DNA of 43,412 nucleotides from Priapulus caudatus (taxonomy: Eukaryota > Priapulida > Priapulimorpha > Priapulimorphida > Priapulidae): the NCBI RefSeq assembly GCF_000485595.1, contig NW_014577076.1, positions 1,070,714 through 1,114,125 of the forward strand, written 5' to 3'. The position numbers and the translations under genes were made by a program. The notes under the pieces are model-generated. The model ran no database searches and was not told where the DNA came from. It worked only from the letters and a program-made list of their open reading frames with translations. How positions within the stretch are numbered: the first letter of the stretch is position 1; every line of letters starts with the position of its first letter. Positions 33,919-43,412 of this stretch are shown piece by piece.

Positions 33919-34010
33919 GGAGTTATCAAAAATCATTAAAGCGTTTTTTTTACAACGCAATTCAGGCTGTGCACAATAATACATGTCACCATTATTGCAT
34001 TGATAATATA

Positions 34011-34011
34011 T

Positions 34012-34059
<48 letters not shown>

Positions 34060-34091
34060 CGAGAGAGAGAGAAAGAGAGAGAGAGGGTCTA
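34011..34091. repeat. (TA)n followed by (GA)n
   Basis: About 48 bp of TA repeats then GAGAGA runs. It marks the end of copy C; copy B breaks off at the equivalent point (24908-24919). Confidence 0.95.
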
Positions 34092-34222
34092 TTTATAGCT
34101 CTATAGCACACACTATTTTGTAATTAATAGTTATTGGCATGAAATGTGCCTCTCACCGCTTAGTTGCGTTAATTAGACCCTGCATGATCACCCGAATTCA
34201 AGAATCGTTTTTCATTCCTCAG

Positions 34223-34293
34223 GTTTACGAAGTTCTTCAACACAGCCCTAATATCGCAGATGACATCCGTAAAGTCCACGTACTACATTTCAG
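34223..34293 (+). CDS. SEA-EGF-mucin protein, exon 5: SEA domain, middle
   Basis: Acceptor CATTCCTCAG and donor TTCAG/GTATCA; enters at phase 0 and leaves at phase 2. It encodes VYEVLQHSPNIADDIRKVHV then LHF (residues 210-232). This is the second part of the SEA helix and the strand that ends at the usual cleavage hairpin. The sequence around it is single-copy and cleaner than the duplicated region. Confidence 0.8.
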
Positions 34294-34575
34294 GTATCAT
34301 TAATAGCAAATCGCGATTATGTGGCGGGAGCACAGCCTGAATCATACAGACAACAGGTCTGTATGCATCGCAATGCAGTGTGCTGGCAATAAGTCTAAAT
34401 ATTTTGTCTAAATAAATAATGTCATCATAACATTCGTTCCACTAAAACGGTTGTGCGTGTAATAACGCCACTATGGCGGAGGTAATTTACGCGAATATAC
34501 ACCGGCTATTCGTAAGCCAGGCAGGACACTTTCACTTACAAGCCTGTGCGTTCTAATTCAATTCAGCCCAGGTAG

Positions 34576-34730
34576 TGTGAAAGCAAGGTTTGCTGTCGAG
34601 CCCAAGAAACAGGTGAACGAGAGCGAGATGGTCATCCTCATTTCGGAGATACTTATCGCCTACGCAGAAATGAACGACAATAGTATCGGGGCACTACAGA
34701 TACTCCCGGACTTCCCTGTCGGATTAGAAC
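34576..34730 (+). CDS. SEA-EGF-mucin protein, exon 6: SEA domain, C-terminal half
   Basis: Encodes SVKARFAVEPKKQVNESE, then VILISEILIAYAEMNDNSIG and ALQILPDFPVGLE (residues 233-285). It has the strand-helix-strand order of the second SEA half and ends with the family-typical 'I-G-x-L-x-I/V' strand. The acceptor is the AG at 34574-34575. The earlier AG (34570-34571) would place a stop codon at the junction and is rejected. Donor GAAC/GTAGGT; entry phase 2, exit phase 1. Joined to exon 5 the hairpin reads HFSVKARF, so the G of the autoproteolytic G-S-V/I motif is absent. One N-glycosylation sequon (NES) is present. Confidence 0.8.
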
Positions 34731-35149
34731 GTAGGTTTTCGAAGACGATAACTTGCGGGAGCATCCAGGCAAAGAGAATATTGTCGTTCGAGATTTTAAA
34801 ACCCGCGTTATATCACTTGTCGTATTGACATGGCTATCGCTTTTTCTTTCCGAGCACGAAACTGAAAAATGAAACACCATCATGGCAGCCAATCAAGCGC
34901 GTCCTTGACGCTGTCGTCAATGACATTCCTACATTGTTTCGATCCTGATAGCTACGAAAATGTTCACACAAGTCATAGTAAACAATCTTCATTTCATAGC
35001 AACCATATGCACGACGGTAGTAGGCGCTACTTGTTCCTAATTACGTTATAGAATTAAACTATATACTGCACTGTATAATATATAATAAACTATATACATA
35101 TTATACACCCAAGAAACAAAACCACGCGCGTATTTCTTCTATTTGACAG

Positions 35150-35281
35150 AATACATTAATGAATGTAAGCTGAACAACGGCAACTGCGGTCACGAGTGCG
35201 AATGGATCTTTGCTTCTAACGAGCACAGGTGCAAATGCCCTCCAGGAGAATTCCTTAGTGATGATCTATCCAGCTGTCTCG
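35150..35281 (+). CDS. SEA-EGF-mucin protein, exon 7: EGF-like domain
   Basis: Acceptor TTTGACAG and donor CTCG/GTAGGT, phase 1 at both ends, the classic 1-1 symmetrical EGF exon. It encodes residues 286-328 with six cysteines (290, 297, 301, 312, 314, 327) in EGF order and spacing: NECKLNNGNCGHEC, then HRCKCPPGEFLSDD, then SSC. The start YINEC resembles the calcium-binding EGF consensus but lacks its first acidic residue. This exon and its neighbours are single-copy. EGF after SEA is common in membrane mucins. Confidence 0.9.
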
Positions 35282-35819
35282 GTAGGTCTTTACGAAATGA
35301 ATGCGTTATCCTCAGGGCCGTAGCTAGGAATTAATGTATGGGGGGGGGGGCAAGATGAACGAGTGCCAGAGGCGCTCGCTTCTAGGGGGGTCTGGGGGAA
35401 TTTTGAAATATAGAAGCTCTGAAATGCCATTTCCAGCCATTTCAGGTAGATTACATACCCAAAACTCCTCAAACGGTTAAGCGAGTATTTTCTAATCTTA
35501 AGTTCCCATTATTCTTTACTGGATTCTTCATTATACTTCACACGAGAAGGATAGTGAATATTGTGGATGCGAGGCGCCGTGAGGCCTGTGGGAGGGAAGG
35601 TTTACGAGCCAATATCTCAGCCTAGGAGTATCGTATTGACAAGCGGTTGGTCTTGTTTTAGAGAGCAAAGAATTCTGCTTAATGCAATACCATAAAATAA
35701 TTTTACACTTGCAGGTAAAGTAGACTAATATTGCCGTAAAATAGCACTATTTTCCCGTTTTTCCGTTGTACAACTATATATATATCGTTAGTTAGTATAT
35801 ATACAATTTTACTTTTAAG
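35282..35819. other. intron 7
   Basis: A 538-base intron. A poly-G run lies at 35341-35350, and the stretch around it (CCGTAGCTAGGAATTAATGTATGGGGGGG) looks like the end of a dispersed repeat. No coding sequence. Confidence 0.65.
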
Positions 35820-36345
35820 TGACATTACCGGAGAAAACTGTAACATTTGCGGCACGACCTCCCACAATGACCATGATGGAGACGTCGACGACTACGAAAA
35901 CTACCACCTCAAAACCAATAACTACAGCAGCGACTATGGAACCAAAACTAAAACCAATAGTAGAAACGACAGCAGAACCAACAGCTACACCAACAGCAGA
36001 ACCAACAGCAACACCAACAGCAGAACCAACATCAGAGCCAACATCAGAACCAACATCAGCGCCAACAACAGAAGCAACAGCAGAAGCAACAGTCGAGCCA
36101 GCATCAGAGCTAACAGCAAAACCAACACCAGAGCCAACAGCAGAACTAACATCAGAACCAACAGCAGAACCAACACCAGAGCCAACAGCAAAACTAATAT
36201 CAGAACCAACAGCAGAACCAACTGCAGAACCAACAGCTAAACCAACATCAGAACCAACAGCAGAAGCAACATCAGAACCAACATACGAGCCAACATCAGA
36301 ACCAACAGCAGAAGCAACAGCAGAACCAACATATGAGACAACAGA
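35820..36345 (+). CDS. SEA-EGF-mucin protein, exon 8: Thr/Pro/Glu-rich mucin-like repeats (5' part, in frame)
   Basis: The acceptor is TTTTAAG (weak but in phase; the G from exon 7 plus TG gives Val329). After a Thr-rich lead (METSTTTKTTTSKPITTAAT) it encodes about 30 tetrapeptides of the EPTA, EPTS and KPTS type, from a 12-base DNA unit close to GAACCAACAGCA. There is no cysteine. Such PTS repeats are typical O-glycosylated stalks of mucins. The frame is open to about 36345, where an indel breaks it. No donor or natural end is visible, so the exon probably continues. Confidence 0.75.
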
Positions 36346-37340
36346 GAACCACATACAAAGACAACAGAAGACCAAGAGCTACCAACCAACACCAGAGCAC
36401 CAACATCAGAACCAAACGTAGAACTCACAGGCAAGAACCAACATATCGAGACAAGTACACAGAGCGCAAGAGACAGAACCAACATAACGAGGCCAACACC
36501 AGAGCAACAGCAAACAAAACAGCAGAAGAGCCCGAACGCCTGCAGAGCAACAGCAGAACCAACCATATGAGCCAACAGTAAAAGAAGATAACATAAGGCT
36601 AACATCACGAGACAACAAGCAGAACCAAACATACAAGACAACAGAAGAACCTAAGACTAAACCAACAGCAGAACCAACATCCACGAACGAATCACGTAGA
36701 AACTCAACAGCAGAACAAACATATGAGACAACAGGCAGACCGCCAAGAGCCCAGAACACAACATACGAGCCAACACCAGAGCAACAGGCAAAAGCAACAG
36801 CAGAGCCAACTGCAGAAGCAACAGCAGAACCAACATATGAGACAACAGTAGAAGTAACATCAGGCCTAACATACGAGACAACAGCAGAACCAACATACAA
36901 GACAACAGAAGAACCAAGAGCTAAACCAACATCAGAACCAACATCAGAACCAACAGTAGAACCAACAGCAGAACAAACATACGAAGACAACACAGAGCAA
37001 GAGGCAGAAACCAACCATACGAGCCAACACTCAGAGCCAACAGCAGAAGCAACAGCAGAACCACTGCAGCTGAATGCAACAGCCCAGAACCTAACTGCAA
37101 GAAGCCAACAGCAGAACGCAACAGCCAAGAACCAAACTCAGTAGAGCCAACAGCAGAAGCAACAGCAGAAGCAGCAACAGAACCAACGCTGAAGCCAACA
37201 GCAGAACACCAACAGGCAGAATCACTGCGAATCAACGAGCCAGAACCAACAGGTAGATCCAACAGCAGTAAGCAACAGGCAAAAGCAACAGCAGAAGCAA
37301 CAGCAGAACAACAGCAGAAAGCACAGACGAATCAACTGCA
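36346..37340 (+). pseudogene. mucin-like repeats continued, frame broken by many indels
   Basis: The same 12-base words (GAACCAACA, GCAGAAGCAACAG, ACATATGAGACAACAG) continue for about 1 kb, but with inserted or lost bases every 20-60 bp. The peptide therefore jumps among frames (EPTYETTE-, QQKQQQN-, TRATANK-type readings). The repeat vocabulary is unchanged, so this is more likely a poorly corrected part of the same exon than a decayed gene. True length and sequence cannot be read. Confidence 0.65.
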
Positions 37341-37600
37341 GACAACAACAGAACCAACTATGACGCACGCTCTACGGGCAGTTGGATTATGGAATCATAC
37401 AGCGGATATACGCAACTGCAGAACATGTTCGCAACAGCAGAATCTACCTCCTTGTCGGGTAATCCTGTCACCAGCACCCTGAACTCATAGGTCTATCTGC
37501 TGAGTCTCGTATCTAATCGCGTGCGCGTTGATATAGCCAAGGCACAGCAATAAAGGTCGAACAACCCTAGGAATGGCATCTGAGGTGGCCCCATATCACT
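37341..37600. other. turn region between plus- and minus-strand mucin repeats
   Basis: Unrecognised sequence that separates plus-strand repeats (ending about 37340) from minus-strand ones (from about 37610). No coding evidence. Confidence 0.4.
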
Positions 37601-37609
37601 GATGTGGTC

Positions 37610-37870
37610 TCTGTGTGTTGCTGTCTGGCAGTTGCTCTGCAGTTGCCTTCGCTGTTGGTTCTGTTGAATGCTTCTGGCGTTGGTTCTGTTGTTCCTTTTG
37701 CTGCTTGCTTCTGCGGTGGCTCTACTGTGGTTTGACTGTTGCTTCCGCAGTTGATTCTGGGTCTGCTGTTGGTCTTCCTGCAGTCTTCTTCTGTTGATCT
37801 GCGGTTGGCGTCTACTGTGGTTCTGGTTGTTGCTCTGCGTGATTCGGTCTCCTGTTCTCTGGCTGTGCTT
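37610..37870 (-). repeat. inverted fragment of the mucin-like repeat exon
   Basis: On the plus strand it reads GTTGGTTCTGTTG and TTGCTTCTGCGGTGGCTC-type words. Its reverse complement gives AGAACCAACAGCGAAGGCAA-type words, translating to TTVEPPQK, GTTEPTPEAF and NRTNSEG on the minus strand. It is therefore the exon 8 repeat in opposite orientation, with many indels. Confidence 0.7.
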
Positions 37871-40500
37871 CTGTGTTTGTGGGCTTTGGTGTCGGGTGTG
37901 GTTCTGCTTGGCGAGATGAGCAACAACAGATATCCAATAGGCAGTAGGAGTGCGGAACCGGCGAGCATAGCATCTGCAGAAGCACAACAACACCTAAACA
38001 GTAGATAGCGCAGTAGCAGCTCCGTTAGAGGCCATCCAGCAGCAATCAACAGAAGTAATCAACAGCTAGAAGCAACAGGAAGAACCTCCTGCCTAGATGG
38101 CTCTGCTCACAGAATGCTATGATTCAGCGTCAGCTATTGCGGAGTTCTACCTGTTGCTATCCTACAGTACAGTATGAAGGTTCCCTCGACCTGGGTTGAC
38201 GCTCTGTGCCCAGAAAGTTGGTAACTGCCCTAAGTCTTGAGCCTATGTGACCTGCTCGTATAGCCTCAGTGCGTAGGAGTACCGCTCGTATAGTCAGTGT
38301 GTTGCGAACTCTCCGAACCAGCGAGAATCCCCGAATCGAGCTTCCGTAGTCGCTTTTCTCAGGTCCAGTGTGCTCGAGTACAGCGAAGAAATAGCAGTTA
38401 GAGTCAAGAGAGCTATGTTGACATGCCAATAGACAGTAGGTAGTTTGCGAGGCGGATCAAGACATCTGGGCGTCTTATCTGGCGCACATGTCCTATTCTG
38501 TCATATGGAGTTTGCCTACAGCCGCACAAACGAATTGCTGACTCGATCTTCCGGAATGTAGCCTTACATATGACCTCGAACTACCAGATAGACTAACCAC
38601 TTGGGTGATCTCATTAACGTGAGCTACGCATCTCCAACTCACTCATCCAATCCTTGAATCGATGTCAGTCAGTCTCTGCCCATTTTCGTCTCGCTCTATC
38701 GCATATAACATCCAGCAGCAGGCTTTTGCCGTGTTCGACTCAGCAATGTAGTGACATCGGTGTGGCGTAGAGCTGTATACACAGCCTCAGGGCATCACTC
38801 ACTGTCACATTTATGAGCGTCCACGTGCTGTCCTGTCTCAAGTATCGCTGGTTGCGGCGGTACTCGCTGAAGGTCTGTCTCTACACTGCTGGTGGTATCT
38901 GATTGCTCTGTTGCGCGAGCAAGTATGAGTACGTAGCTCGTTCTGGTTCTCTGTTGTCTTGTATAGCGTGCTTAAACCTCCGACGTCTGACTAGAGACTT
39001 AGCGACCACAGATTCACTGTCCACCTCGATTGATCAATAGGCTCGAGTTGTTTTACTCGATTACGCGCCAGCAACAGAACATATCACGTCATGAGATACG
39101 CACGGTCGAACACGACGATATTTAAGTTTGAGTATCCGGTTTGTCACCTGACACTTCACTCTATCATGCTGACTAGCTGGCTATAGTGGTTTCTGCTTCG
39201 ATTGCTTTCGTCGACGCGCACTCAGGCCGTGAGGACGACCAGAATCGCATCTAGCGACCCCTTGTGTCCTGCATTGTGCTCTGGTATGTGCTCGTATGGC
39301 GAAATCGGTCTCTGGCCTGAGAAACGTGACTTGATCCTGAGGCATCACGCGTATCTGACAGCGAGGAATTACTCGTACATGCGATTGGTTCTACCCCATG
39401 CACGATAACGCCCACTTCAACCCTGCGAACGAGGCAGTCCAACGCTATCTGAATGGTGCGTATGTAGCAATTCAAGAGCTCCCAGCTACATCGGTTATCC
39501 GGTTACCTGTCCGCGTTTGTCTTGACTGAATACTGTATAGGGGCACTTCTCTGCAACGACTAGGGATTCTGTCCTCGGCTATGTCTAGGCCCTGAATCGT
39601 CAAGCCACTGTCTACTCAGTGCTGTCCACGAGAACGCCTCACCGTGAATATATATTAGTCCTCTGAGCGTCACTCTCTGGACTCGTGCCTATGTTACTGA
39701 GGCCTCGTAAGCCATAATACTGGGTACCGCCCCTCCCGTCCTGACTATGTCCTTCAGTAACAATGGTGTATTACACCCGTGTGTACGGTGGTTGCTCTCG
39801 GCACCGTCGCGGTTATATGCTGAGTGTCATGCGTGCCTTAATCCACGTTGGCTAACTGGATTTTTCTTACTGCAGTTGGCTTCTTAGCCTGTTGGAATTC
39901 TTTTTAGATGTCACTTCAGCCTGTATACTTGCTGTTGCTCTGGTGTTGGTTCTGCTGTTGGTTCTGAATGTTGTTCTTTGGTCCTTGTCATCATCTTGGA
40001 GATCTCTCGGGTGCGGTTACACGTACTAGTAATAAGTTTCTAATCTAGCACATACGTACTGAGGAGAGTTCATTTATGGGCCGACTGTTGCTAATTCAAG
40101 CATCTGCCGCTGTTAACCTTCTTGTTGTGTTGGGCGCCTGACTTGTGTCGTTAATTGATCGTGCATGGTCTGTTTCACGATGTTGGTGTCGGCTCGTGCT
40201 GGTGTTGCTGTTGGTCTGCTGTTGGTGTACGTGCGTTCTGCGCCTGTCCGCTTCTACTAAGTTGGTCTTATAGTTTTGTCGTGCCATATGTGGCTGCCGT
40301 AGTCGTTAAATCAGCGATAGACCGTGTAGGGTGGTTTAGTTCACGCGTTTCGTTCGAGTCAAGGAGCACTGCTTCCCTCAATGCAAATCATGCGTCAATG
40401 TGGTGGGTAGGTGCGTAGCGCAGTCGTTCAACAACCTGTGACTTGTTTCGAGCGTCTCTACAATCACTCAACCGGTACTGTGTGTGCCCATGGCTGTTGT
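37871..40500. other. degraded, unassignable sequence with scattered mucin-repeat words in both orientations
   Basis: Short plus-orientation words at about 37975-38075 (AGCAGCAATCAACAGAAG) and minus-orientation words at about 39930-39975 (GTGTTGGTTCTGCTGTTGG) and 40185-40230 (GCTGGTGTTGCTGTTGG). Near 38675-38715 there is a weak echo of intron sequence (CAGTCTCTGC ... ATAACATCCA, compare 12797-12850). No exon with splice sites and no domain was found. Composition and indel density suggest raw-read-quality sequence. Confidence 0.45.
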
Positions 40501-41270
40501 TGACGTGTATCAAGAGAAGTAAAATTGTATTATAATGGTCACTCCAACAACGAGTATATATCGTCAGTGATTGTTATAGCATGTACATACGGAGTGGAAA
40601 GAAAAAACCGTGGGCAGAGAATCCGAGGTAGCCTAAACTTCATGTGTATCAAGTTCTCAGCTGGCATCAGAGGCAAAACTAACTTATCTACTGGTGTCGA
40701 TTGAGCAACCATCTGGGATTAGCGTCCCAACAGGACGAAAATGATTAGATTTATGTTTGCGCAACGTTAAGTCCAGAATCTCTTGCTCTGTACAGCTTAC
40801 AGTCTTTGAGACCCCTTATAATAAAAAACGATCAAAGTAACCCGAAGTGGGTTAAAGCTTTTTGATTTGTCAGAACGCGAATTCACGTGATCTTGAATAA
40901 GGCCTCTTGCAAGTACGACGGCCCTAGAGTGTCAAATATTTGGCCTCGCTAATATGCAGCTTTTCCCTGCACCCGTTACCACCCGAGCCTCGCCCTGTCA
41001 TGCCGCCGCCTTCTAGTACACGCCAGCAGTATGTCCATGCCTGATTTGTGTATAGGAAGCCACAACGACTAATGTCACTATCCTTCTCGCCTGTCTGCCG
41101 AGATGAAAGTATGTCCATGAGATGAAGAATCCAGTACAGATAATGGGAACTGAAGAGTAAGTGTCAGAGGACGGCTACTGCATACCGAGAACGTGTTGTG
41201 CGATGGTGAAATACGATTGCGCCGGAAAGGATGACGAGAAAGCGTAGCTGTAAGTAGGACCTTGTATCCT
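40501..41270. other. unique-looking DNA, nothing recognised
   Basis: Quality looks better than the preceding stretch, with normal AT-rich composition. No supported exon; open frames are under 65 codons and anonymous. Confidence 0.5.
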
Positions 41271-41409
41271 TAGATGACATACCTCTCATCGTACATCCTT
41301 CTCCTCATAGCGCCGCTCGTATCTCTCTTACACTCTTTCTTCTTTTTTCATCCTTTTCCTTCTTCTTTTCCTGTTTTTGCCTTCGCTTTATTCATACATT
41401 ATGATCATG

Positions 41410-41850
41410 CGATCGCGGGGCATCATCATTATCACCATCATCAGTCGATCATCATCAATCATCATCAGTCATCATCATCATCATCATTCATCAATCATCA
41501 TCATTATCGTTATATCATCATCATAGTCGTCCAGTTATCGTCTGACGCCGTCGTTCTTCCTTCTTATTAATTATTTTAATTTGCCCGCCTCCCCTCTTCC
41601 TTCTCCTCTCTTTCGCTCTATCTTCTTCTTCTTCTCTCTTCTTCTTCTCTTCTTCTTCTTGCTTCTTCTCTTCTTCTTCTTTCTCTTACTTCTTCTCTTC
41701 TTCTTCTTCTTCTTCTTCTTCTTCTTCTTCTTCGATGTCGTCGTCGTGTCGTCCGTCGTTCGTCCGTCGTCGGCGTTCCTCCCTTCCTTCGTTTTCTTCT
41801 TCTTCTTCTTCGTCTTCTTCTTTCTTTTTCTCGTAAGGATTACGAGAACT
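41410..41850. repeat. (ATC)n then (TTC)n microsatellites
   Basis: ATCATC/TCATCA runs at about 41420-41530, then TTC/TCT runs at about 41600-41735 with GTC-rich words (GATGTCGTCGTCGTGTCGTCC) and more TTC to 41830. The His/Ser- and Phe-rich open frames (41274-41570, 41581-41880) are repeat readings. Confidence 0.95.
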
Positions 41851-41880
41851 AATCCATTCTCTCCGGAATTTTCTGTCTAA

Positions 41881-43412
41881 TGCTTCCCTCTCCCTAAGTG
41901 GGTATTTTGAGGTCGATGCTCTTTCGTTGACAGGTTCGTAAATCGTGCCGCGAGAACACCTCGACGATTGGCTGTCCCTTGGTCATTTATCGCACTTTTT
42001 TGCAATGTAATGGTCCCACATTCTGACAATGACGATCGCTTCTAAATCTTCACAGATTCTCCTGATCATTTTATCATCCCCGGCACGAGTGGTCTGTACG
42101 CAGGCAGCGTGTCCTATAGCCACAAATGTAGGGCGCATCTCTCATTCTCTATTTTCCTACTTAGCTCAACGACATAGCAAATTTAGATATAGGTGTTTGT
42201 ACATCCTACCATCCTAAATAACGATTCAAGCCCAAGATTTCAAGCTATACACTTCGTGCTAAAGCCGGCGTGTAAAGTGTGACAAAACAGTCGCTCTCAC
42301 AATATTCCATGTCATACCAAAAATTTGTAACAACCTAACGATTCTAGATGAGTTTGCATTAATGCATAAGAGTGACGTAAGTGACTATGAATCCATGACC
42401 GCGGAAAGAGTTTCTTATTACTGTCGGAGTTACACAGTATGACATTTTCTATCAATCTTTTAGACAAGCCTCCGACCGGAATGTGAGCGGGTCAGTTTTT
42501 GGTGCTCTGCAGGACAGACGTGGCATCCCACAGTTGGACATGCGACAGAGGCGCGGACTGTACATGCGGGAGAGGACGAAGTAGACACATTGTGTGGTTG
42601 ATATTTTTGGCAAGAGCACACAGTTCATTCGTCTCATATACTTTCCCCACTCGAACAGTCGAAATATTTATTTTGGCGTGCGAACCGGATACGAACACCG
42701 CAGACAGAGCTTGGTTTAGCGGGCAGCATCGGTACACCAGGGCTTTAGTAACCCTCTAGTATAGTAAATAGAAGTCGATGCAGCAATTCCGATCGATTCC
42801 AATATATAACACATTTTGATACAATCTATGTTGTAATAGGTCTATTTAAAAATAGATAAAATTTATTTTCACGAGGTGGAAAATAGAGGAGCGCGCAAAA
42901 TTGATTGTGCCAATAATAACTGTACTGGAAGTCATGAGTTTGTATATTTTCGACTCTTAAGCGTGGCACTGACGACGCAGTTCCAGTGCAGTGCGGGTGC
43001 TGCATTGTCTGTCGAGCGCTGGCGATGTGGCCAGCCCGAAACTGTGACGGACGGGGTCCCGCGATGAATGGGGTTGTGTGAAGCTGCATCAATTCGGGGG
43101 CCGCGCATCGTGGGCAGGTGCTACCACTCGACGAACGCTTTGTTGCCGCGTGTGCAGCGATGGGTGGACACGCGATCTGGGGCACACACCGTCTGCCTAA
43201 CAGCTTGTGCCAGTATAGGTTATTATAGCTATCAAACAGGCCCGCACGAGATGATGCCTGTAGGCAATTCGGCTATCGCCATCACTAGTAAAACGAATGT
43301 CAACCACATAATAAACGACCAAAGAAAAATGAGTTAAACATCGCTTATTGTATTTCTGAAAATTCATTTTTCAAAGGCTGAATGTATTCTCACAAATGCG
43401 AGTGCGTAAGTT
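41881..43412. other. right flank, no supported gene
   Basis: A GC-richer stretch lies at about 42960-43200. The open frames (for example 42499-42759 plus, 42826-43185 minus) have no recognisable domain and no convincing splice context. It could contain later exons of the mucin gene, but I cannot show one. Confidence 0.5.

Larger units (their letters stand above)
24920..34010. repeat. copy C of the duplicated segment (matches about 17590-24919)
   Basis: It restarts in mid-intron 2 (TTTGCCGCTCTAGCCCTCTT, 24938 against 17600) and is collinear with copy B through the hairpin, CT tracts, MITE, CA tract, 235-bp inverted repeat and exons 3 and 4, to the AT run at 34010. Indel noise rises sharply after about 26350. 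Copy C has an 18-base insertion near 25431-25448 (GCGCGCTAAGCACTGAGC) absent from A and B. Confidence 0.9.

Noticed and set aside
34570-34571. Alternative acceptor AG for exon 6 (giving a possible arginine and G-S-V-like context)
   Set aside because: In the required phase it makes an immediate TAG stop at the junction; the AG at 34574-34575 keeps the frame.
35815-36375. 186-residue Val/Gly/Ser-rich minus-strand open frame opposite the mucin exon
   Set aside because: Antisense reading of a 12-bp repeat. The plus strand has the in-phase splice junction from the EGF exon and a sensible mucin composition.
42499-42759. 86-codon plus-strand frame with a WTCDRGADCTCGRG cysteine cluster, considered as a later exon
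   Set aside because: Too few cysteines for an EGF domain, no clean acceptor/donor pair in phase, and no recognisable family.
42826-43185. 119-codon minus-strand frame in a GC-richer stretch
   Set aside because: No recognisable motif; composition alone explains the openness.
1-43412. CRISPR array, bacterial operons, tRNA or rRNA genes
   Set aside because: No spaced identical repeats, no operon structure, and no tRNA A/B-box pair or rRNA words seen by eye; the sequence is eukaryotic.

Overview
The window is from a metazoan nuclear genome. The evidence is GT-AG introns with phase-matched exons, a SEA + EGF + mucin-like membrane protein (an animal-type architecture), TTAGGG/CCCTAA-type telomere-like repeats, a decayed non-LTR retrotransposon and abundant microsatellites. 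I cannot name the species. The assembly is visibly noisy: single-base indels in near-identical copies, and two gaps of exactly 25 N. Most open frames are repeat shadows or random frames.

Layout. 1-8.1 kb: gene-poor flank with microsatellites, a LINE reverse-transcriptase C-terminal remnant on the minus strand (4385-4834), a TAG-rich degenerate tandem repeat (5.86-6.33 kb), a 67-bp tandem duplication with a CCCGG/CCGGG hairpin, and two oppositely oriented telomere-like arrays (7.29 and 7.57-7.68 kb). 8.17-34.0 kb: one genomic segment present in overlapping copies. Copy A is about 8172-14396, copy B about 14397-24919 and copy C about 24920-34010. The A/B and B/C junctions lie in or beside CA-rich, AT-rich and CT-rich low-complexity DNA. 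34.0-36.35 kb: single-copy continuation of the gene. 36.35-40.5 kb: the mucin repeat continues with many indels, then folds back into minus-strand fragments and degraded sequence. 40.5-43.4 kb: no recognisable gene; ATC and TTC microsatellites at 41.4-41.85 kb.

The main gene (plus strand) can be spliced from copy B into the single-copy part: exon 1 (15146-15459), 2 (16515-16654), 3 (23401-23463), 4 (24718-24827), 5 (34223-34293), 6 (34576-34730), 7 (35150-35281), 8 (35820 onward). All seven junctions agree in phase. The product is a type II membrane protein. It has a 128-residue acidic/Ser-Thr-rich cytoplasmic tail with an NPVY endocytosis/PTB-type motif, a TM helix (about 129-151), a SEA domain (about 175-285), one six-cysteine EGF domain (about 286-328) and a long Thr/Pro/Glu tetrapeptide (EPTA/EPTS) stalk. 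Exons 1-2 recur broken in copy A and exons 3-4 recur broken in copy C.

Most notable: a 27-bp in-frame minisatellite begins inside exon 2 and repeats its 3' end and its splice donor about 20 times. A roughly 202-bp MITE-like element with internal telomere-like repeats is filled in copies B and C but empty in copy A. Two intronic inverted repeats recur in every copy that contains them. The A/B/C triplication is more likely unmerged haplotypes or gap-fill artefact than a true triplication, but the sequence alone cannot settle this.
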